A stretch of 64,000 bases of DNA from Candidatus Helarchaeota archaeon (lineage in GTDB: Archaea; Asgardarchaeota; Lokiarchaeia; Helarchaeales; RDOG01), in contig JAHPZH010000007.1 of NCBI GenBank assembly GCA_019058315.1, forward strand, positions 1 to 64,000. The letters are read 5' to 3'. The notes beneath the pieces are model-generated. The model saw only the letters and a program-made list of their open reading frames with translations, made no database searches and was not told where the DNA came from. Within the stretch, counting starts at the first letter, position 1. Each line of letters opens with the position of its first letter. Made by a program: the position numbers and the translations under genes. Shown here one piece after another: positions 27,001-36,900 of the stretch.

Positions 27001-28632
27001 ATAATAGGGGATACTAAATCTGTAGAACCTTTAATTGCTTTGTTAAATAATGAAGATAAATATATTTTATGGTACACTATCGAAACTCTTGGAAATTTAG
27101 GTGATCCAAAGGCAGTTGAACCTCTAATTAAAATATTAAATAGTAAAATACCAGGAGTCAATTTTAGATCTGCAGCTTCACTAGGTAAGATAGGTGATAT
27201 TAGAGCAATGGAGCCGCTTATACAAGCTCTAAAGGATGCAGAAGAGTATGCTAAAAAGTATTTTTACGAAGCACTTAATAAATTAGGAAAATTAAATTTG
27301 AATTATTTTATTCAAGCCTTAAATGACGATAATAAAGATATTAGATTGAATTCGGTAAGCATTCTAGGTAATTCAAAAAGTGAAACAGTAGTTGAACCAC
27401 TTATTAAATTATTAAATGATAAGGACAGTGATATTAGAGCTTCGGCAATAGGAGCATTAGGCGAAATTGGTAATAAAAAAGCTATTGAACCAATTAGGAA
27501 TATGTTGAATGATGAAAATTATCGAGTTATTAGAGAAGCAATGAGAGTACTTGGTGACTTTAAAGATGCAAAATCCGTTGATGCAATAATTAATATTATG
27601 GAAGATAAGTATAAATATGTTAAATTTAATACAGAATTGGCTCTTTCAAAAATAGGGGAACCAGCAGTAGATCCTCTTATAAAAAACTTAAAAAATAAAA
27701 ACACACGTATTCGAGAAGCTTCAGCTATAGCACTTGGATATATTAAAGATGAAAAAGCACTAGAACCTCTTATTGAAGCTTTAAAGGACGAAGATGCTAA
27801 TGTAAAGTGGCGTGCAAGAGAAGCTTTGAAAGCTCTTGGGGATGAGAGAGCAGTAATACCCCTTATTCAAATTTTTAAAGAAGAAAAGAATAGTCATAGT
27901 GCATCAGGTATAGTAAAACTTATTGGTAACTTTAAAACTGAAGAATCATTCGAATTTTTAATAAAATGTCTTAAAGGAGAATATGGAGATTTCGAATTTC
28001 CTGCTATTGAAGCGCTTAGTTTATTGGGAGATTCCAGAGCAGTAATGGATCTTATTTCAAAATTGAATCATTCAAAATATTGGGTTCGTAGGGAAGTTGT
28101 AAAATTACTTGGAAAAATTGGAGATAAAAGGGTAGTGCAAATTCTTATCGATAAAATTAAGAATGAACATTATGAAGTAAGAAGTGCCATAGTAGATGCA
28201 CTTGCTAGTATTGGAAAACCTGCAGTAGAGCCCTTAATTCAAGAGTTAACAGATAGTGATTACCGGGTACGATTAAGAACAATTTCCATTCTTGGTAGGA
28301 TTGGAGATAAAAGTGCAATTGAACCAATAGTTCAATGCTTAAAAGACGACGAATTGAGTGTTAGAAGGGAGGCAATAATCGCCCTAGGTAAAATAGGAGA
28401 TAAACGAACTATTGAAATAATCGTTCAACAGTTAAAAGATAAGGAAAAAAGAATTAAAGAATCAGCTGTAGAAGCACTTGGTGAAATCGGTGATTTAACA
28501 GCCCTTAATCCCTTGAATGAAATGCTAAAAATAGAAAAAGATTATACCATTAGAAAAGCTTTAAGGGAAGCTATTAAAAAAATAAAAAATAATAAAAAAG
28601 TTGATTCAGAACCGGGAAATACTAATATCTAA
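21001..28632 (+). CDS. Giant HEAT-repeat (PBS-lyase type) protein, 2543 residues
   Basis: Residues 1 to about 230 form a unique N-terminal domain (starting SKELNLPKDWFEKYLEDSEF) that I do not recognise. The rest is a continuous solenoid of about 30-residue HEAT repeats of the PBS-lyase type, each with a variant of A-VEPLI-AL-D--VR--A--ALGKIGD. Some repeats are of a longer kind with GWKPKNDIEKAYELIATQNW followed by a LGE-AI-PL helix; this kind recurs at least six times. No catalytic domain is visible. Such a protein would make a very large superhelical scaffold, for nucleic acid or for protein partners. Its 3' end overlaps the convergent second HEAT gene by 27 bp. The start is ATG at 21001, without a clear ribosome site. 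Confidence 0.85.
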   Translation: MSKELNLPKDWFEKYLEDSEFKENLSKLGEFEYYDEDLEEPIIFKYWTDTRWKISEIKGEGDFVPPIAKYIISPAFWNDEEIEARFALRCAPNFHLQIYVKKDNKEHILSGIFCFKILADYGKDEGLIGYRKIELSPKDELIATIQNLDHFFTEKTPAYMSFDYNIVYLALKTIIDHGLASNKLLEYRRDEIKDIILKIIEDSKEIHGINQQIYIQLKALFDFEPDEWVKSLIGKLDLLQYLKKMYEIEEENTKRRAANSIEKIEDTRAIKPLFNIWKDKESELRWSAAVALGKMNDSRVLKSLTEELRNIDSNIRWRAIIALGEIGYKKALEPLIEILNNKTDKYRRFAAMALGKFRDKRVIEPLIQALDDQDIQYEVIVGLTNLGKLALDSLISALKNEKKIVKQGAIRALGKIKASEAVDPLIQTLKDEDSHIRRLVLEALREIKDKKALDIIIATLNDSDGYVRHEATKVLREMPDEIAIPSLMQALNDKESLVRSQAKYALVKIGEPAVEPLINAINDASIMDRDEIVEALGDLKDKRAVEPLIKAFNHESKFFRNTIISALGKIGDIRAQETLLKALRDEYDRCRSSAAYALYRMNLEPKKDIDKVYYYFTRNEREKLVALGEVAIEPLLQLLNDENNDVKKHAEEVLKEMGWKPKNDIEKAYELIATQNWRELRELGEPAIIPLFQNKDYKISENVWDTLKRIAKSHVEPFIEIIKDKKNEYREKAIGVLGASKSNEAVKYLLPDLDDENFVVRKDAIRALGSIGDIEAVEPIIQALDDKIETVRTQAIIALGNLQDKRAIEPLIKFVESQSHYERKYALEALNKLGWKPESVSEKVKRLFNQKKWFNQKNWDEIIKFGESAIEPLIEIMTTVWSWVDQQDAIRCLGKIGSKKAVEPLVNFIEDKKKEKYARHEAIRALGLINDETTVDLLISIMNDDEEDDYYTRSAAIWALGEIGIPKPVSGLIKLTKNENKYIKRNVLRTLGKIGDKRAVPYLIDALEDFEDKRDDRNYNKEYYDEYMYEKLRQWNSQDQNWDDTMGDWTVRHLAAWALGKIGAIQALDKLIELLNDEDEDIRIISAWALGRIGNAKAVKPLKKALDDEFSFVRKKAMDALTEIGEFEDIDTIIKKLKDKNKSARMAAVGALGKIGSSRAAEVLIQALKDEFEFLREEYTYQYEDMGKKIEEFEESSYDEHIWHYTDKILSPISNALGKIGKPAVEPLIKALKGENDNAQWGIVDALGIIGDPSAIEPLINSFIEGWEWIEDITIEALAKFGDKAVDPLIKALKNQNSNIRAGVARVLGMIGNEKAVDSLLQVLEDENRGVREAAVRALGKIGDEKIVKPLLKALRDDYEVSWNAAEALSLLGKKSIDLLIQELKTQNNRVKEKIIFVLGKIKDPRVVDILIELLNDKNKDIRNQAARALGAIGNKRATEPLIEALKNEDKKFRDEIIFALGELKDKRAIEPLIKILQEKNSWIREKAEAALKKIGGKKIVKLNIEVLKNKDEDIKKSAMNVLSSIGKFDIDSLLVALKNENSDLRIGAANALGNILRKKVLDNDDYIKRALISTLRDPDYKVRKAVASALFNNYHFGMGQEDIYAQFLVAQTSFQSLERYGESAIDALVPILSDKEFWLRERAAETLDKLNWNPRKDQDKVNYYIAKKQWNKLINLGKTAINTLVEILIYGPPFLRSEVVKILQKLDWNPKNDLENAWYLIVERDWQNLENLGEKALGPLLDALKYEDRKISRKIIELISKIGDKAVEPLINMLQFEKRDVKNKVARVLGKIGNTKAVTPLLEFVKDDRGIIEGDVVWALGEIGDNSTINLLKQLLGESDKITRILINEALQKFGESPLNSYTLSLKNEDPAVRVDTISQLVGIGTSEAIELVVNTMLDEKKIVRETASKALDGIGWAPKNDLEKAYYNIAKENWYKLINMGVKAVRPLLHFLKNKNEKFRGEIEANLIEIGNKTSYPFVQALNDKDKFIQAEAARILGIIGDTKSVEPLIALLNNEDKYILWYTIETLGNLGDPKAVEPLIKILNSKIPGVNFRSAASLGKIGDIRAMEPLIQALKDAEEYAKKYFYEALNKLGKLNLNYFIQALNDDNKDIRLNSVSILGNSKSETVVEPLIKLLNDKDSDIRASAIGALGEIGNKKAIEPIRNMLNDENYRVIREAMRVLGDFKDAKSVDAIINIMEDKYKYVKFNTELALSKIGEPAVDPLIKNLKNKNTRIREASAIALGYIKDEKALEPLIEALKDEDANVKWRAREALKALGDERAVIPLIQIFKEEKNSHSASGIVKLIGNFKTEESFEFLIKCLKGEYGDFEFPAIEALSLLGDSRAVMDLISKLNHSKYWVRREVVKLLGKIGDKRVVQILIDKIKNEHYEVRSAIVDALASIGKPAVEPLIQELTDSDYRVRLRTISILGRIGDKSAIEPIVQCLKDDELSVRREAIIALGKIGDKRTIEIIVQQLKDKEKRIKESAVEALGEIGDLTALNPLNEMLKIEKDYTIRKALREAIKKIKNNKKVDSEPGNTNI

Positions 28633-30279
28633 TTGCTGCCATAATTCCAGTTCAATTTCAGGAACCTCAATGGGAAATTCGAGATTATGCTCATCCTTTA
28701 TCGTATGTAATCCATATAATATTCCTTGCCACTGTTTATTGCTACCTCTTTCCTGTCTCTTGGTAAATTCTAAATATAGATCAAGTAGTGGTTCAAATGC
28801 TCTTTTATCACAGATATGACCAAGGGCTTGGGCGATAATTGAGCGTTCATCCCAATTACTATTTTTTAACATTTCTATTAGTGGATCAACTGCTCTTTTA
28901 TCTCCTATCCATCCAAGAGCAATTATTGCAGGTTTTCTAATATAAGAATCAGAATCTTTTAACATTTCTAAATATAAATCAAAGAATTTTTTATTAGTTA
29001 ATCTAGATAGTGCTTTTGCTGCCTTTTCTCTCACTGTCCAATTTTTATCATTCAAAGCTTGTATAAATATATTGATAATTTTTTCATTATTAATCATAAT
29101 TTGGATTGCTTCTAAAACTGCATTTTTAAATTCTACATTTTTACCCACAGCAATATCCGCCATTTCTTTCGGTTTAAGTCTTTTAAGCATGTTTTTTTTA
29201 ATTTCTAAAAGTATTGGATTTACATGCTTAAACATATTTATCAAATAACATGCCCAAGTTTCATCGTAGAGATCACCATAAATTGATTTTATGTGATCAA
29301 ACCCGATTTTAAAATTGATATGAGCAAGTCCCTCAATAATTTTTTTTCGAATCCTCCCATCTTCATCTTTAAATGCTCTTATTAATGGATCTATCGCTTT
29401 TTTATCAGCAATTTTCTTAATAGATTCTAATGCATTTAATTTAACTTCAAGATCAGGATCTTTTAAATCGTCAATTAATGGATATATAGTTTTTTCATTT
29501 TTAATATTTCCAAGAGCTGCTGCAGCAAATTTTCGAATACTAGGATCATTATTTTGTAGAGCTTTTGTTAATGGTTCGAGTGCTTTCACTCCATACAGTT
29601 TAAATACATTTTTTAATGTATAATCGTCTTTAGGATCTTTTTCTTTAAAAGCTTGGATGATTAACTCTATTGCATTTATAATTCCCATTCTTCCAGAAGA
29701 AATAGCAGCACTTATACGTACTCTCTCATTTTCATCTTTTAAAGCTTGAATAAGCAATTTCACTCCTCTTTGATCACCTATGAAACCATATAGGAGAGCG
29801 TAAAAACTTCTCACTACGTGAAATTCACTTTCAAAAGCATTGTAAATAAGGATTAGTATTTTTTCTCTTTTTTCGCTATCTAAGCCGTCTAATTTTTCCA
29901 TAAATGAATCAAGTACTCTTGAAATCCCTAACCATCCAAGAGCTTTTACAGCAACTTCTTGTACTTCCGCAACATCATGAAATAAAGCATTAATAATTGG
30001 ATGTATGGCTTGTTCATTTGCCAAATATCCTAAAACTTTTATTGTAAGTTTTCTAATATTAATATCATTATTTTCTAGGAGCTCGATTAATAATTCGACA
30101 GCCTCCTCCCCAAGCCATCTAATTTCAGTCAATGCCATTGAATTGATTCGATAATTATAATCTTCTTTGCGAATATCTTCTAGTTCATCAGTTAAAACTT
30201 TTAAAATATCAATAATGATGTTTGGAGCTTTTTCGTTAATTCCTTCAAGCACTGGTAAAAATTTTCGGTATAAAGACAT
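28606..30279 (-). CDS. HEAT-repeat protein, 557 residues
   Basis: A second, smaller solenoid of HEAT repeats of the same PBS-lyase type, for example DKRAVDPLIEMLKNSNWDER and ERVRISAAISSGRMG. The N-terminal 50 residues (SLYRKFLPVLEGINEKAPNI) are helical and may begin the solenoid. It is the last gene of the minus-strand series after the giant Cas1-like protein and the winged-helix protein (93 bp gap), and it converges with the giant HEAT gene. A common origin and a shared role as scaffolds are likely; the client is unknown. Confidence 0.85.
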   Translation of the reverse strand: MSLYRKFLPVLEGINEKAPNIIIDILKVLTDELEDIRKEDYNYRINSMALTEIRWLGEEAVELLIELLENNDINIRKLTIKVLGYLANEQAIHPIINALFHDVAEVQEVAVKALGWLGISRVLDSFMEKLDGLDSEKREKILILIYNAFESEFHVVRSFYALLYGFIGDQRGVKLLIQALKDENERVRISAAISSGRMGIINAIELIIQAFKEKDPKDDYTLKNVFKLYGVKALEPLTKALQNNDPSIRKFAAAALGNIKNEKTIYPLIDDLKDPDLEVKLNALESIKKIADKKAIDPLIRAFKDEDGRIRKKIIEGLAHINFKIGFDHIKSIYGDLYDETWACYLINMFKHVNPILLEIKKNMLKRLKPKEMADIAVGKNVEFKNAVLEAIQIMINNEKIINIFIQALNDKNWTVREKAAKALSRLTNKKFFDLYLEMLKDSDSYIRKPAIIALGWIGDKRAVDPLIEMLKNSNWDERSIIAQALGHICDKRAFEPLLDLYLEFTKRQERGSNKQWQGILYGLHTIKDEHNLEFPIEVPEIELELWQQLDISISRF

Positions 30280-30372
30280 GTTTCTTATTCCCCAATAACG
30301 ATTCTTAAATAAATTTATTCAATTTTATTTAAAAACTAATATATAATCAATAGAGAAAAATTAATTAAATAC

Positions 30373-30894
30373 TTAATCTGTGAAATATTTTTTAATTAAA
30401 TAAGATGATATATCGTATTCTTGCCCAAAAAAATTATATTTTTCATTTTCACTTTCAAAACTTCGATGTTTGTAAACTTCACTCACAATTTTATTAACAA
30501 AGTCTATGAAGAGTTCAATATCAGAATTAAGTTCCCCATTTTCCTCACGTAATTTTTTAATTTCTTCATTATTTACTCCAAATTTCTTTTTTGATAACTC
30601 ATTTTGTATTTTTAAATTATTTTCCTGTAAATTTTTCACTTTTTTCTTTAAATCCTTAATTTCATTAGTTTTGTCACTTTTATTATTAGTTTCTTTTGGA
30701 GGCATCCACCAAATCCAAGAACCGCGATTTTTAGTTTGTTTTCCTTTGATTTTTCCTTCTATTGCTAATTTATCTAACCTATTTTTAATGATATGACGTG
30801 GTTTATTAAATAATTTTACAATTTCATTTGTTGTATATGGTTTATTTGAATTTAGAAAAAGTAATAAAATATCGTTTAATATTTGATTTGACAT
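30373..30894 (-). CDS. Winged-helix protein with coiled coil
   Basis: A 173-residue protein. Residues 1-65 are a winged helix (ILLLFLNSNKPYTTNEIVKL, then PRHIIKNRLDKLAIEGKIKG, then a wing ending GSWIWWMPP), a DNA-binding fold. Residues about 75-125 are a charged coiled coil (KDLKKKVKNLQENNLKIQ), and the last 45 residues are a small helical tail. A 14-bp palindrome lies 22 bp upstream of its start, so it may regulate itself and, as the gene sits between them, the giant protein and the HEAT protein. Its 3' end contains one copy of the 25-bp repeat. Confidence 0.65.
   Translation of the reverse strand: MSNQILNDILLLFLNSNKPYTTNEIVKLFNKPRHIIKNRLDKLAIEGKIKGKQTKNRGSWIWWMPPKETNNKSDKTNEIKDLKKKVKNLQENNLKIQNELSKKKFGVNNEEIKKLREENGELNSDIELFIDFVNKIVSEVYKHRSFESENEKYNFFGQEYDISSYLIKKYFTD
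30387..30411 (+). repeat. 25-bp direct repeat, right copy
   Basis: Identical to 20909-20933, in the same orientation. This copy lies inside the 3' end of the winged-helix gene. Confidence 0.6.
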
Positions 30895-30915
30895 AATCTT
30901 AACCAGTTCATTATC

Positions 30916-30929
30916 TAGTTAATTAACTA
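30916..30929. promoter_or_regulatory. 14-bp palindrome TAGTTAATTAACTA
   Basis: A perfect palindrome 22 bp upstream of the winged-helix gene start, followed by another AACTA at 30932-30936. It is placed to be an operator. Confidence 0.4.
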
Positions 30930-30991
30930 AATAACTATAATATTTTTCTTAAAAAATTTTTTCCAAATCAATAATTTTATAGACCTATTTT

Positions 30992-33900
30992 TCACAAATT
31001 AAAACTTAAAAATGCCTCTATTACGTTATTTTTGATAGAATCTAAATTAAGAGTCTTTTTATTTAATTTTAAATATTTTATATTATCTAAAATTCCATCT
31101 ATAATATTTCTAGCTACCTCTAATTCTACATAAGACATTAATTCTGATATAATTTTCTCCCAAGTATCTTTTTCTTTTTGTTTATCATCAATTGGAAAAT
31201 AAAAAAAGCGAACTAATTCATCTATCAAATATTCCTTTGCATCTTTATCAAAGATATATTCTGGTTCTATATCTGGAGGGTTTTCAAAGAATTTATTTGT
31301 TGTTTCTATCAAAACTTCTATTTGAGACCTCAAATCTAAATAAAAAATATCTTCAAAAAGTATATCGGGATCATAATCTTTAAAATATAATGAAATATTT
31401 CCCGTTTCTTTTTTCAACATATTCTCATTTGCATCTGATTCTTCTGTTTTATAAATCAAAACCTTATTTTCTGGAAAAATACAAAAATCAAAATCTCTTT
31501 CTATGGTTAGTGAGTTTCTCCATGTAATTTGCTCTTCTTTATTAAAATAATCAAGTTTTAGGATTAGAAATGTAATTCCAAATTCATTCTTTTTAAGTTC
31601 ATAACTTTCGAGTTTTGGATGATTAATTATAGGAAGAATAGGTTCCATTTTTTCTTCAAGAGATTCCGCAGGTAATTTTTCTTTTTCTAGGATTTTATTT
31701 AACTGGAGTAATAACCAATCCAAGTTAGTTTGTATTTTAAAAATATTTCCTTTAAAAATTCCCTTTATTTTTTCTTCATTTACCCATGTTTCTATTATCT
31801 GCCTTAATCTTTTAATTTCCATCCAATTAAAAAAATCAGGAATTTCACGTAAAAATAATTCTTTACTTGCCCTTATTTTTCCATTTATCAATAACAATTT
31901 CAATTTTTTTATAAATTCTAAAAAATTTAAAATAATTTTAAAAGTAATGAGATTATTTTCAATCTCAATATCGTACTTTTTTGATTGATACTTAATAAAA
32001 TTCTTAATTTTCTCGCTTTCTACTTCTCTAACGAAATAAGGTATTTTTTTTAAGTTAAATTTCTTTTCTTTTTGTAATTTCAGGATTAAATTCAAATGTA
32101 AATAATGATTTAATGTTCTTTTTATTATTTTTCTTATTTCTTTTTCATCATTACTATTAAAATCTCTAATATTTTGAATTAAAGAAGTAAAAAATTCCTC
32201 AGTCAAATTAGAATTAAAATATTTCAAAATCTCACAATGCAAATCATACCATTTTGCCCTTATTCCTGGTTTGGTATATATTGATTTTTTAAAAATCTCT
32301 ACAACCCTTTTAAGCAACTTTTTTTTAGTTATTGGATGAATCCCCTCTATTAAATCATATCCAATTTTTTCATAATAAGAAATTTTTTTGGATGAATTAT
32401 CTTTATTCCAATTAAATTGGAAAAAATTGTAAGAATAACGTTCCAACATATTTAATAAATCCCTAAGAGAAGAAATCTTTTTACAAATATCCGTATTGAG
32501 AAAATGTAAAAAAAATTCTTCAAAATTCTTAAAATTATCCTCGTAATTATTTTTAAAGAATCTTATCACACTTGGAATTCGCTTATTACCTCTTTGCTCT
32601 TTTTTTACTCTTCCACCAAGATCTTCAAATATCTTTAAATTTATGTTTTTTGAATCTTGGATATAGATATAAAAACTATCTCCATGCCACAGACAAATAT
32701 CAATAGATTGCCCATGTTTGGTATTATTTAAGAGCAAGCTTAAATCTTCCTTTTCAATATCTTTTTTAAACTTAAAGAGAACATATTTTACACCGAATTT
32801 AGTCATTCCTTCTAAATAATATTGTAATTCAGAAGTTTTAGAATCAAAACTCAATTGAGTTTCCCTGATTAAATGGGGATAGCTGATACCTGAAAAATCA
32901 AATTTAGGAAATTTTTTTCGTCTTAAGATGATGTCGCATTTTTCATTAGCATAACCATATAATTTCACATATTTTCCAAAGGATTTTTTTAGAAAAATTT
33001 CTGTATCAAAAACTGGCATGAGTTTATAGGGCTCAAATCTTCTGTTTCTATAAATATTACTATCGTAAACCATTTGTGTTAATATAATTATAGAATTTGT
33101 CTCCCTTGCAATGAATTTTAACATTGTGGTAAAATTTCCTGCAATGCTTGCCCTCTTCCAAGTAGGAGATAGTTCTTCGTTATCTCCATTGATGGGAATA
33201 TTTCTTTGAATCTGAGTAATTAATGAGTTAACTATAATTAATTTGGGATGAAATTTATTCTTAATATCAATTAACCTTTGTAAGATCGAGTCTATATTAT
33301 CATTGTCGGAAAATGGGATGAAATGGACTCTCTTAAGATTTTCAATATTATAATTTTTAAAATTTCTAGAGATATCAGCTAAATTTTTATAAAAAGGGAA
33401 TTTTAAGTTATTTAAACAAACTACACTTTCTGAATTTAACCCATCCTCATGTTGTGCTGCTAACATGAGGTAACAGATTAAATCCATTAACTGTTTTTCT
33501 TCGTTTTTGTGACAAAAAATTAAGTTAAAGGAACCACAATTAAATCCTTCAGCTCGGCTTTTTTTCCAGCCAAATATTTCGATCCTTGTTCCCTTTTGTA
33601 TATTACGACCTAATTCAATTTTACCGTCAGAGATAAGTCTGATTTCATTTTCTTTAGGGATCTTATCAACAACCTCTAACTCTTCCCCTGTCCAATCGAA
33701 CTTTTTCTGAAGTGGAGGGTATATAATAGCCAAATTCATTTTAATTATTTTTTTATTTAATAAAATCTCAGTACCCTCTTTAAATTCCTGAGAAACCTCA
33801 AAAAAGATATGATTTTGTTCAGTTACTAATTTATCAATATCGGTGAATGTAGGAAAACAAGGTTTTGTTTCTGGAATGTGATCTATTGATTTAGAATAAC

Positions 33901-36900
33901 CGCTCTCAACCACATTAAAGTAAGTTTTTTTAAGGGAGAAGTTTTCATGATATTCTTCTTCATAATGGGGTAATAAATCACAAATCTTAATCCTACTCAA
34001 GAATTCAATAAAACTAATATATTGACCCAGTTGTAAAAACTGATAACCGCCATCCACACATTTATTCATGGGATCTAATACAGTTAGAGCAGTTTTATGA
34101 CCCATGCTTTTATTAAAAATGTTGTGAAGGTCAATTTTTTTGGATGTTCGTATAGCTATTTCTTTTGTAGTCCAACAAATGATTTTAATATCTATGTTTT
34201 CTGGATTTCTTCCTAAGTTTTTAATCAAGGTATTTATTTTCCTAATTGGAATATCTTTTTTTAATTCAAATGCTGCATAATTAAATCCATTCCGAGTATT
34301 CCCAAATTCGTAAAAATAGAGTAGCTTCTCAGGATTTTTAAGGAGATTTTCTCTCCGTTTTAAAAATTTTTCCAACTCTTTTGTTTTATTTGGCTTTGAA
34401 TATGCACACACTTCACGGAAAAATTTAGCAAAATCTATATTTTTTATAAATCTGAAGATATTATAAAGATAAAATTCATAAAAATCAAACCAATCATTTA
34501 TATAATTATTTTCATTAATGGTCGCAATCCAATTTTTAAAATTCTTAAGATTTGGTCTACCATATTTATTAAAAAATTCATCTTCATCAACAATTTCGTT
34601 AACATATTGAATTGTTAAATCATAAGCTTCCCTTTCTTTGGAATATAAAAACTCCCCATTATGTTCTTCAAATAGACTTTTTATATTATTTAGGTCATTT
34701 TCAGATTCTATTACTGGGTGATGATCAAACCAGATTAATTTGAAATTAAAGTATCTGTCTTCAAGTTGCTCAAAAAATATTTTAAGGAATTTTTCTCGAC
34801 CTGGTAAGAATGGAATGTCTGCAACATAAATATAATTCATCATATCGTGCTTTAAAGACTTTAAAACTTTATTTTCAAGAACCTTTTCAATATAGTTTAG
34901 ACCATATCTATTTGTTGCTGGAAAGATCGATAATATGTTATTTTTTCCTTGATGTAGAAATGTCAAGTTTACAGCAGACTTAAAACCATCCTTATCAACA
35001 TGAGGAATAATGCAGACATTTATCCAAGGTTCTAACTCAGGAATTCCCTTCTCCTTAGGAGATAAGAAAAAATCTAAGATTGTTAGGGTATCTTGAATCA
35101 TAATATTTCTATAAAATAGATCTTCATCCTCCAACTCAATGTATTGGGGAATATTCCCATTTCCCAAAATAGAGTCAATTATATTTACAATATTAAAAAC
35201 CCATTTTGCTTCTTTTTTTGTTTCAAAGGCACAAAAAGGAATATATTCAATATTATTTTTTGATTTCAAGAATTGAGCAAGATTTTTAGCTTCGAGCTCC
35301 ATAATCTGGAGCATAGATAATTCTTTATTCTTATAATAGAATTTTTTTGAACATACATCTTGGAATAATGTATCTAGTTTTTTCTTTGCCTTACATTTAC
35401 TTGAAACATAAAATAATTCTCTCCCTAATTCGTCCATTCCCCTCCATACGTCTTTTCTAAAAATTCTATTATCTATAAACATTTCAACTAAATAATATCT
35501 TAATGGTGGTCTATAAGCATCCATGAAATCAAAAAGTAACTCCTTATTTTTCTTAGTCATTGCCCCATAAAAGGTCTCATTTCTTTTCCCGCTATTTGCA
35601 CGATAATGCAATATTCCAGGTCCAGGGAAAAATCGATTAAATCCGACTTTACCTAAAGCTTTGCCTGCTTCTTTTTGTAATAAAATATATAGATAATTCA
35701 AGCATGCATTAAACACATCATAAGCCTTTGCACCATAATAAAAAATTGTCTCGGCGTATCTCTGTGCTTGCCGGCCAACAAAGCGAAATTTTGGGGGTAA
35801 AGCCCGTTTGATCACTTCCCAAGCATTTTTTTCTGAATTTCCTTCAGCAGAACGTAATCTATTCATGATATCTATTATTTCTTGTTCATTATGAGGTTCA
35901 TAAGAAGCATTATAAAATAAATATGTTAAAAGCAACCAATCAAGTTGACCATAAAGGAGTTTATCTTGATATTTCTTTATAACCCACGGTTTGTTTAATT
36001 CTGTAATGAATTTCGAGACTAATTTTCTTGTATAAAGCACATTTGACATTATTTTTGCAAAAACCATTTGTCTACCGACTTCCATCAAATCCCCTTTTGC
36101 TCTCCGATCTATTATTTTATTTCTAATCAAACTCTCGGATCTTTCCCTTTTCTCCGCTTCAAGTATTTCTTCTTTGTTATGTTCAATTAATTCTATTCGA
36201 TGTAAGTCAATAAAATTCATTGCTTCTTTACTTATTGTCCCTCCGAATAATTCAATTCTTCCCACCGCATCTATAAAGTAACGTCTTTTATTACCAGATA
36301 TATAAAAACGAAATACTTTATCTTTCGAGTCATAATCAACCCGTAATTCATGTCGCTTTTTCACAATTAGATTGTACGCATAATTTTTAACATTAGCTAT
36401 TAAAAAGCCATTAATTTCTTTGATTTTATTAGTTATTTGTTTATAAATTCCTGTTTTTCCCTCAAACATTCCCCTCTCTCCCATATATACCACTAATTTA
36501 CAATTCTTACAAATTGATGCAACTCCATATATGGGAATTAATAGTGTATTTATTTCACCACATTCAGGGCATTTTGGTTTGTCATCATGAATTTCAAAAC
36601 TTTTAAATTGAATATATTTACGTTCTATTTCTTCAAAATCATCACATATTTTTTGCTTTGGAGAACGTTCTTTTTTCTTAAAATTACATCTATATCTACA
36701 ATTTATTCTCTTTCTTCGATCATGAGGATGTTTTTGCAAGTGTTGGCAATCTTTACATGTTTTTTCTTGAGATTTTTCAAAATATTTCTTTAAAAAATAT
36801 CGATATGGAGGTCTTCCTATTACTTGATATTCTTGAACACAAACAACTCTATCTGAAAGTTTATCTAAGTGTGCTCTAATTTTACGAAGACTAATATCAC

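Noticed and set aside
23565..27704. Several minus-strand ORFs within the giant HEAT gene
   Set aside because: Periodic shadows of the HEAT repeats (recurring RGSTA motif), not independent genes.
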